A stretch of DNA of 64,000 nucleotides from Thermobaculum terrenum ATCC BAA-798 (lineage in GTDB: Bacteria; Chloroflexota; Chloroflexia; Thermobaculales; Thermobaculaceae), in assembly GCF_000025005.1 (NCBI RefSeq), contig NC_013526.1, positions 930,001 to 994,000 on the forward strand. The letters are read 5' to 3'. Below are positions 44,034 through 50,280 of this stretch, piece after piece (the first letter of the stretch is position 1; the number at the start of each line of letters is the position of its first letter). A model generated the notes under the pieces. The model was not told the DNA's origin. It saw only the letters and a list, made by a program, of their open reading frames with translations, and did no database searches. Made by a program: the position numbers and the translations under genes.

Positions 44034-44090
44034 GACTGAGCAGTCTTTGCGCCATCTGCCGCCGATTTAGCCTCAGCACCTCCCCCCGTC

Positions 44091-44421
44091 CACTACAGGG
44101 GCATCTCCAGGACGTTCCAGGAGGCTCCCGTGTTCCATGGCCTGTTCACTGCGCTGCTGGTCGTGGGGGTGATCGTGGCACTCGTTCCTGGGCTGAACGT
44201 GATAGGCCTGCTCGTGTTCACACAGGTGCTCAACGGCCTGCTCCTGCCCGTGGTGCTCGTCTCCCTGCCCAGACTGGTCAACAATCGCCACGTGATGGGG
44301 GGAGTACGTGAACGGCACCTTCTACAACCTCCTGGCCTGGGCTACGGTTTTCTTCGTGATCCTCCTATCCTGTGCCTACCTGCTGATCACCCTCCTGGGA
44401 GCCTTCGGCATCTCCGTATAA
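44091..44421 (+). pseudogene. C-terminal remnant of an Nramp metal transporter
   Basis: About 110 codons matching the last helices of Nramp-family divalent-metal symporters: GISRTFQEAPVFHGLF, LVPGLNVIGLLVFTQVLNGL, LLPVVLVSLPRLVNNRHVMG. The frame breaks in a run of six G at 44297-44302, after which EYVNGTFYNLLAWATVFFV and the last helix continue in the next frame to TAA at 44419-44421. The first eight or so helices are missing, so this is a truncated, frameshifted remnant and not a functional gene. The 240 bp downstream contain nothing I can support. Confidence 0.75.
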
Positions 44422-44671
44422 GTCAGGGATAACAGGTGGCCATGCATGCCCAAGCTTCATAACAGCCCTAGGCGCGAACTCGTGCCCCATGGCTCATCAG
44501 GTCTACGCCTCCCTGCCGCCGAGGTAGAGGGTATGCTGCCAGGTGCCGCCCACGTCGTAGCGCTCCTGGAGGCTGCCACCACCCGCTCTATGGGCTCCAC
44601 CAGCCTGATGTCATCGTGCGACCAGTCCTATGCTGGGAGGGTATCGGGGCCGCGGGGGTTGGCGGGAGTTG

Positions 44672-45487
44672 CTAGCGCTGGACGCGCAAGGTCGCCTCTG
44701 GCGTGCCTGTATGGGGGTATTCAAAGCAGCAGCCGTACACTGCTCCAGCCGGCAGGTCGAGATAAGAGTTGCCGTCCTGCACCCACCTGAAGATCTTCTC
44801 CTCCTTGCAATCCACCAGGCCCTTCCCGGCAGAGGAGTTCCCTTTGAGCTTGAGGTCGTTGGCCGTGCGGGTGAGATCGTAGGTAATCGCCACGGATGGC
44901 TGCCTTTTCATAATAGAGTGCGTAATGGCAAGGTAGTGCAGATGCATCTCCTCCTTGCGCTCATGCCTGTGCTCGAGGTAGGCGACTACCTTGCTGGCAT
45001 CGCGGGGGTTGATCTCCGTGGCCTGCTTGCCTCTGCTCCTTCCGGTCTCAACTATCCCTACTACCACATAGGTCTCCAGGCCCCGCAGGTCCAGGAACCG
45101 CCGTATCCCCGCCTGATTGCCGGTATTGACGGCGTCGAGAAAGCCGGTGACCGTGTGCACGATTCGCTCCGGGCCGCATTGCGGTGGGAGCGAACCATCC
45201 CCTGCAGGGGGCAAAACCATCCTCACCCTCTGTATCTGGCGGGTCCTTGCCTGACTTTCCTGGGTAGCGGATGCGGTCACCGTGCCCTCGGCAGGGAGAT
45301 AAGAGGTTGGGGTAGCTGCCGGGACAGGCTGGGGACTGATTGAAGCGGTGGGGGACGGGGTGAGCGGCGTGGTCTTCCCGGTGGTGACGGGAGATCCTCG
45401 GCAGGCGGCCAGCAGGCACACAACAAGGACGAGGAGACGTAACACACCACCGATGGGACGATCGCGCGACGTGTTGGTCACTCGCAT
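44672..45487 (-). CDS. Lipoprotein of unknown function
   Basis: 271 residues. N-terminus with hydrophobic LLVLVVCLLAAC forms a lipobox (Cys at about residue 29), followed by a Thr/Pro/Ser-rich linker to about 85 and a globular domain with four further Cys (PPQCGPE, GLVDCKEE, YGCCFEY). The middle (VTGFLDAVNTGNQAGIRRFL) resembles the helical start of NTF2-like domains, which is only suggestive. GAGG precedes the ATG. It is monocistronic. A long shadow ORF on the opposite strand is not credible. Confidence 0.75.
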   Translation of the reverse strand: MRVTNTSRDRPIGGVLRLLVLVVCLLAACRGSPVTTGKTTPLTPSPTASISPQPVPAATPTSYLPAEGTVTASATQESQARTRQIQRVRMVLPPAGDGSLPPQCGPERIVHTVTGFLDAVNTGNQAGIRRFLDLRGLETYVVVGIVETGRSRGKQATEINPRDASKVVAYLEHRHERKEEMHLHYLAITHSIMKRQPSVAITYDLTRTANDLKLKGNSSAGKGLVDCKEEKIFRWVQDGNSYLDLPAGAVYGCCFEYPHTGTPEATLRVQR

Positions 45488-45565
45488 TCCCTCAGCTCCC
45501 TCAGCTATGCTGCCAGAGCAGCCATAATGCCAGCAACATTATCAAGCTGCATCCACTGGTCAGTT

Positions 45566-45802
45566 TTAGGACGTGCGTGCGTGATAGTATGTAATGTATT
45601 CCTCGATCCAGGCATCTACCTGCCAAGCGTTCGCATCAAGTATGGCTGGTAGTGCTGTGGCGAGCACGGCAAGCGATCTGGCTGTCCCGTAGGTCCCAAG
45701 AACCAGGAGGCCGTCTGAAGACGTGCTATAGAGCAGCAGCCATGCTATCAGGACCGGAAACGTTGCGAACAGAACCCGTGTAGTAACTCCCAACCCCAAC
45801 AC
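45566..45802 (-). CDS. Possible small membrane protein
   Basis: 78 codons from GTG. Two hydrophobic segments (VLFATFPVLIAWLLLYS and LLVLGTYGTARSLAVLATAL) and a short acidic tail. No strong ribosome site is visible, and no family is recognised. The region around it is gene-poor, so I give only moderate weight to it. Confidence 0.4.
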   Translation of the reverse strand: MLGLGVTTRVLFATFPVLIAWLLLYSTSSDGLLVLGTYGTARSLAVLATALPAILDANAWQVDAWIEEYITYYHARTS

Positions 45803-46384
45803 AGCCCCATATAATCCCGCGGCGAGGCGGTGATCTAACTTAACCCACCATAATCTTGGGCACGCTCCTGGGAGCCTCAGGCAGCCGGAAGTTAATCCAC
45901 GCGAATTCTCGAAAGGACATAAAGAAGATACAACGCGGCGACTGGAAGAGTATAGTGGATCGAATCAGCCCAGGAGTATCTGTGAGCAGGCGGTGTATAC
46001 GTCGAAAACGCCACCATATGTAGGGGGCAAGCCACACATGTTTGAGCTCGATATGTGTCAGTACGCATGTTAACTGACACATGTTGGCCCTCCGCTGCAG
46101 TAACCAGTTGCTTACCTAATCCTGTGCGTCGGCCCGCAATATAACTGGGCATTCTAAGTATATATCTACCCCCCACTTGTCAATACCTGTACTCAAAAGA
46201 CGCTTATAACAAACAGTTGCTGGCCACCTTACTACAGATCTACCACGGGAATGAACGCAGTGTATATTAGCGGTGATTTCGCCGGATGTAAGGTGTGGTA
46301 GCTCACTAATTCCTGCACTTTAGTGTTGGGAACAGGACAATGAGGTCATAACTCCTGCCTTTCATTCTAGTCTACTGGGGAGCG
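45803..46384. other. AT-rich gene-free region with inverted repeats
   Basis: 582 bp of lower GC than the surroundings without a credible ORF. At 46053-46082 ATGTGTCAGT and ACTGACACAT form a perfect 10-bp inverted repeat around 10 nt, and ACACATG recurs at about 46034 and 46077. It may be a remnant of a mobile element end or a regulatory region; no transposase was seen. Confidence 0.5.
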
Positions 46385-47116
46385 CTATTGCTGTTGACGA
46401 TGGGGGTGTTCGATCTCCGGGGAGGTGCGCGATGCGTCGGAAGGCAGAGAGCGCAGATCCTCCAATGTCATAGTGGGGCCTGCCAGAGGGCGGTTGGCGT
46501 TGATAGCTCGCAGACCTTCGATACATAGCTCTAGGTGTCGGTGGGCAAGGGCGTTGTCCAGCTCGCGTGGAAAGGGGCTAGGCATAGGGCGGCTCATGCG
46601 GATGAGCAACAGGCCGATGTCTCCAAAGGTGACGTCCCTGCGCAGCGATCCCTCCTCCCAGGCTGCAGTCAGCAGTTGCTGGGCGGCTTCCGCCGACCGT
46701 GATGCCGCTGACTGCATCTCACCATCCATAGGCATCGCACCCATTAGGGAAGGCATTACCGCACCAACGCGTAGGTCGACCGCGCGATGCATGTAGCGCG
46801 AGAGGGCATCAAAGGCGTTGACCTCTTCGGCCAGAGCTCGATCAGCCTCATCGATCAGGCGGGCCCAGGTGTCCATGGCAACCGCGCGCAACAGCGACTG
46901 GCGGTCCGGAAACCTCCGGTAGAGAGTACCTGCCCCTACCCCAGCACGTCGCACCACCTCATCCAGTGGTGCATAAGGCCCTAGCTCGGCAAACACCTCC
47001 CTCGCCGCATCGAGGATGCGCTCCAGGTTGCGGCGCGCATCCGCGCGCAACCTGCGAGCACGCTCCCAAGTCCCCGCGGGTTCGGCCCTGTGGCCCCTAT
47101 GAGATTCGCCGCTCAT
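46385..47116 (-). CDS. TetR/AcrR-family regulator
   Basis: 243 residues from an ATG 4 nt downstream of GGAGGTAGG. Residues about 25-75 form the TetR helix-turn-helix (RILDAAREVFAELG, PLDEVVRRAGVGAGTLYRRF, with PDRQSLLRAV). The C-terminal ligand domain is all-helical and resembles that of TetR regulators with a SbtR-like C-terminus. It is divergent from the membrane protein and LLM oxidoreductase genes, and an inverted repeat lies in the shared promoter, so it likely represses them and itself. Confidence 0.88.
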   Translation of the reverse strand: MSGESHRGHRAEPAGTWERARRLRADARRNLERILDAAREVFAELGPYAPLDEVVRRAGVGAGTLYRRFPDRQSLLRAVAMDTWARLIDEADRALAEEVNAFDALSRYMHRAVDLRVGAVMPSLMGAMPMDGEMQSAASRSAEAAQQLLTAAWEEGSLRRDVTFGDIGLLLIRMSRPMPSPFPRELDNALAHRHLELCIEGLRAINANRPLAGPTMTLEDLRSLPSDASRTSPEIEHPHRQQQ

Positions 47117-47181
47117 TCCTACCTCCATGGATACCTAACATCTCCAGCAACATAGCACAATACTCAGCGGATTCACAGGCC

Positions 47182-47218
47182 ATAAATGGAGAAAATTTAT
47201 CCGTTTATATGGTATAAT
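47182..47218. promoter_or_regulatory. TetR operator-like inverted repeat overlapping a promoter
   Basis: ATAAATGGA at 47182-47190 and TCCGTTTAT at 47200-47208 are inverse of each other at 8 of 9 positions with a 9-nt spacer. A perfect TATAAT follows at 47213-47218, so binding there would block transcription of the oxidoreductase pair. Confidence 0.55.
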
Positions 47219-47252
47219 GCTCCACACCAAGATGCAAAGGAGGGACCTATCA

Positions 47253-47627
47253 TTGAGGAAGAGGATCCGGAGGTTCCTACTAGTCGAGGGGGTGAGCTTC
47301 CTGCTTGCCGCGCTCGTCCACTTCGGGGCGATATTTCCAGGCTACGAGCATCCAAGAGCCCCCGTTGCCGAGAGCATAATAGGCGCCGTGCTCCTGCTCG
47401 GGCTATTGATCACCTGGCTCCAACCTGCGCTAGCTCGGCAGGCAGCGATCGCTGCCCAGGGTTTTGCGCTACTCGGGACGCTTATCGGCATGTCCATGAT
47501 CGCCATGGGTGTGGGCCCACGCACCGTACCGGATGTGGCCTATCACGTAGCGATTCTGGTCGTGCTAGCCTGGGGGCTAGGTTTGGCCTTGCGGGCCAGA
47601 GACAACAGTCTGGAGGTCTCGCCATGA
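47253..47627 (+). CDS. Four-helix membrane protein
   Basis: 124 residues from a TTG start 9 nt after AGGAGG (47238-47243); an upstream ATG at 47217 sits inside the promoter and is unlikely. Four membrane segments (FLLVEGVSFLLAALVHFGAI, IIGAVLLLGLLITWL, GFALLGTLIGMSMIAMG, VAILVVLAWGLGLAL) give a compact bundle of the sort found in small DoxX-like or uncharacterised membrane proteins. It overlaps the next gene by 4 bp (ATGA). Confidence 0.72.
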   Translation: MRKRIRRFLLVEGVSFLLAALVHFGAIFPGYEHPRAPVAESIIGAVLLLGLLITWLQPALARQAAIAAQGFALLGTLIGMSMIAMGVGPRTVPDVAYHVAILVVLAWGLGLALRARDNSLEVSP

Positions 47628-48514
47628 AGCTGGGGCTACACATACCAGCAACCGATTGGGAGGGAGGGGCTGCCCAACTGGGATCGAGGCTGGCGGAGAT
47701 AGTGGCAGCGGCGGAGGCCGCCGGCTTTGAAGCCATCAGCGTATCGGATCACGTGTGGGGCAGCCAATATACCGGTGGCATCGAGGCCAGCCAGATCGAG
47801 GCCTACACCACGCTTGGGTTCATCGCCGCCCATACACACCGCGTGCGGCTCCTGACCCTGGTGACTGCTGCTACGTACAGGCATCCTGGCTTGCTCGCCA
47901 AGATGGTGACGACGCTCGACGTGCTCTCAGGAGGGAGGGCCATGCTTGGTATAGGCGTGGGGAACTATCCACAGGAGGCTTTGGGGTTGGGACTGCCCTT
48001 CCCATCTCTCCCCGAGCGGTTCGAGCTGCTGGAGGAGACTGTGCAGGTGTGCCTGAGGATGTGGGAGGGCGAGCGCGGTGACGGGAGGCCCTTCCAGGGC
48101 AGGCACGTGCAGCTCGGGCGCGCCATCAACGCACCGCAGAGCCTCAGCAGGCCCCACCCACCGATCATGATTGCTGGCGGTGGGGAACGGAGGACGCTGC
48201 CCCTCGTTGCCAGGTACGCCGATGCCTGCAACCTGCCGCCATCCCCTGATGTCCCCCGCAAGCTGGACCTGCTGCGCCGCCTCTGCGAGCGGGAAGGGCG
48301 GGACTACAGCGCGATCGAGAAGACAGCTCCCTTCCGGTTCGACGTCGGCCCAGATGGCTCAAAGGTAGACGAGCTGCTGGCTCAGCTTCGCTGGCTGGCC
48401 GGCATGGGGATCGAGATGGTGTTCGGTTGGGTCGTAGGGGTGGATCGGATCAGGCCGATCGAGATCATGGGGCGCGAGGTGATACCCGCTGCTGCAGAGA
48501 TGGGGGCGGGGTGA
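47624..48514 (+). CDS. LLM-class flavin-dependent oxidoreductase
   Basis: 296 residues. A luciferase-like TIM barrel: MKLGLHIP, the SVSDHVWG strand, TLVTAATYRHPGLLAKMV and LDVLSGGRAMLGIGVG are the family pattern, and RPHPPIMIAGGGERRTL completes it. The F420-type subfamily is likely from the SDH/THRVRLLTLVT pattern, but FMN use cannot be excluded. GGAGG precedes the ATG. It is translated after the membrane protein with overlapping stop and start, and is probably induced when the divergent TetR regulator releases its operator. Confidence 0.9.
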   Translation: MKLGLHIPATDWEGGAAQLGSRLAEIVAAAEAAGFEAISVSDHVWGSQYTGGIEASQIEAYTTLGFIAAHTHRVRLLTLVTAATYRHPGLLAKMVTTLDVLSGGRAMLGIGVGNYPQEALGLGLPFPSLPERFELLEETVQVCLRMWEGERGDGRPFQGRHVQLGRAINAPQSLSRPHPPIMIAGGGERRTLPLVARYADACNLPPSPDVPRKLDLLRRLCEREGRDYSAIEKTAPFRFDVGPDGSKVDELLAQLRWLAGMGIEMVFGWVVGVDRIRPIEIMGREVIPAAAEMGAG

Positions 48515-48554
48515 CCTGACGCGATCGCTGCGATCGACGCGCAAGCAGCTGCGC

Positions 48555-48965
48555 TTATCGACGCTCGAAGAAGGTCAGGAGGTTGTTATCTGGGTCGAGC
48601 ACCGCGAACTCGCGCGTCCCCCAGGGCTTGTCTTCGAGACGGCCGTTGGGGTGCACGACGCCCAGAGGTAGCAGGCGATCATAGAGCGCATCGACCCCTG
48701 TTACCTCGACCCTGCAGCTGGCCGTCCCGGCGATGAACGACTCCGCGCCCGACAGGACTGGGTAGCCGTCGGTGCGAGCTCGCCAGCTCTCGTCGGTGGC
48801 AGCCCACAGATGTATCTCGACGTCGCCCCATCGCAGTATGGCAAACCCCTCCTCGGAGTGAGGGCATGCAAAGCCCAGCACATCGCGGTAAAAGGACACG
48901 CTGGGCTCAACGGCCCTGACGGGCAGGGCTGGAACGGCTCTCAAGGCTCCTACGACAGCTTCCAA
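48555..48965 (-). CDS. Glyoxalase/bleomycin-resistance-type VOC protein
   Basis: 136 residues from TTG at 48965, placed after GGAGGAGGAG; the longer ORF start at 48989 covers this site. PVRAVEPSVSFYRDVLGFA at the N-terminus, RWGDVEIHLWAA, and KPWGTREFAVLDPDNNLLTFFE at the end are typical of the single-domain family that includes bleomycin-binding proteins. Conserved positions (His in EIHLW, Glu in the last strand) could bind metal. It is convergent with the LLM gene. Confidence 0.87.
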   Translation of the reverse strand: MEAVVGALRAVPALPVRAVEPSVSFYRDVLGFACPHSEEGFAILRWGDVEIHLWAATDESWRARTDGYPVLSGAESFIAGTASCRVEVTGVDALYDRLLPLGVVHPNGRLEDKPWGTREFAVLDPDNNLLTFFERR

Positions 48966-49107
48966 GTAATCTCCTCCTCCCTGGCACATTGGCCATCATG
49001 CTAACCTACCAGCTGGTATTATGGGGGTTGTGGTGATCGATTATCAACGTCTATCCGATCGGCTGTCATCAATGCTGCATCCGAGGCATCGACGATAAGG
49101 AGGCATC

Positions 49108-49371
49108 ATGCTGCAGGTCGTTTCCGTGGTCGGCGCCGTAGCTATACTCCTGGCCTTTGCCGCCAACCAGTTCCGGTGGCTGGACAGGACGAGCGTCGCC
49201 TATCAGGGGCTCAACCTCCTGGGATCTCTGCTGCTCACGGTCGTGGCCGTGGCCGAGAGGCAGTACGGCTTCATCCTGCTGGAGGGGGTGTGGGCGATCG
49301 TGAGCCTGTGGGGCTTGATTACGCTGTCGACGGGCCGCTCCTCTCAGGCGGGCGGACGGGCTGACGGATAA
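49108..49371 (+). CDS. CBU_0592-like small membrane protein
   Basis: 87 residues with three membrane segments (VVSVVGAVAILLAFAANQF, GLNLLGSLLLTVVAVAE, FILLEGVWAIVSLWGLI). The pattern, with YQGLNLLG and the EGVWAIVSLWGL helix, matches the CBU_0592 family of uncharacterised membrane proteins. AAGGAGG lies 5 nt before the ATG. Confidence 0.75.
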   Translation: MLQVVSVVGAVAILLAFAANQFRWLDRTSVAYQGLNLLGSLLLTVVAVAERQYGFILLEGVWAIVSLWGLITLSTGRSSQAGGRADG

Positions 49372-49473
49372 CACGCTCGCTGTCAGGCATGATCCTTCAG
49401 CATCACCCACAGGGAGCTGGGAGGCGTCGCCCCAGGCACCGAGGCGACTGCCTCAGATCCATCGCAGGGCGCT

Positions 49474-50142
49474 CTAGCGCTTGGCCTCCCTGATAAACTC
49501 GGCCATCTCCGAGAGGGGCAGCCTGTGGTCGGGCGACACCGCCTCCCCTCCTTCCACTTGATATTTACCCAAGGCCCCCCAGAGCACGATGTAGTGCCCG
49601 GGACCTACGTCCCTCGTCATCGGGTTTTCATCTTGCGCAAGCAACAACACCACCCTCTCTCCAGCCCGCAGATCGGGCCCCTCAGCGGACAGCATCCTAT
49701 CGCCGCCCACCTGCCCACCGCTGACGCGCACCCTCACGGTTGCGGCGGACTCCTGCCCATAGAGCACACTCTCGACCCTCACCGGATAGTCGGTGAAGAT
49801 GGTGTACTGCCCGGCAGGCAAATCCTGTACGCTTGCTATCCCATTCGGGAACTGGCCGTCAGGGGTGTTCCATCTGCTGGCGTAGGGCTCTCCCACCACT
49901 CCCAGGACGATCAGATCCGCAAGGGCCACCCTCTCCTCGGGGGTGGAGGCAGCAAGGGAGCCGGACTGATATATCGTCGCTGGCTGCCGGGTGCCTTCGC
50001 CCCTGGAGTACAGATCTCTGGCAGCCAACATCGCCAGAGCAGCCAGCACCACCGCCAGAGCCAGGAGGAGCCACGCGCGCCACGACACTCGCCTTAGGCC
50101 CAAATGATGGGATGCTTCGATAGCTCTCGGGTTGACCCTCAT
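49474..50142 (-). CDS. Membrane-anchored hypothetical protein
   Basis: 222 residues. One membrane helix (AWLLLALAVVLAALAMLAA) near residues 23-42, then an extracytoplasmic domain with many beta strands (ADLIVLGVVGEPYASRW, YTIFTDYPVRVESVLYG, GERVVLLLAQD). The combination of a transit from VLG.VG to YTDY and a RVSGG segment resembles small secreted beta proteins, but I recognise no family. GGAG lies directly before the ATG at 50142. It follows the beta-helix lipoprotein by 138 bp on the same strand. Confidence 0.68.
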   Translation of the reverse strand: MRVNPRAIEASHHLGLRRVSWRAWLLLALAVVLAALAMLAARDLYSRGEGTRQPATIYQSGSLAASTPEERVALADLIVLGVVGEPYASRWNTPDGQFPNGIASVQDLPAGQYTIFTDYPVRVESVLYGQESAATVRVRVSGGQVGGDRMLSAEGPDLRAGERVVLLLAQDENPMTRDVGPGHYIVLWGALGKYQVEGGEAVSPDHRLPLSEMAEFIREAKR

Positions 50143-50280
50143 CTCTCCACCTCGACGCCCACCATGCCTGGCTCTACCTGCCAAACCCGTACTTGTCGTT
50201 CCGTCAAGTGGATTGTGACACCGTTCCACTTATTGTCAAGCAGCCCCCTGGTAGCACCCTCGAGGCCGGTTATACCCTAG

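Noticed and set aside
44446-44790. 114-codon plus-strand ORF after the Nramp remnant
   Set aside because: No family, no ribosome site, and half of it lies opposite the lipoprotein gene.
44630-45343. 237-codon plus-strand ORF opposite the lipoprotein gene
   Set aside because: Its reverse strand encodes a protein with a convincing lipobox and linker; the plus-strand product has no domain or signal.
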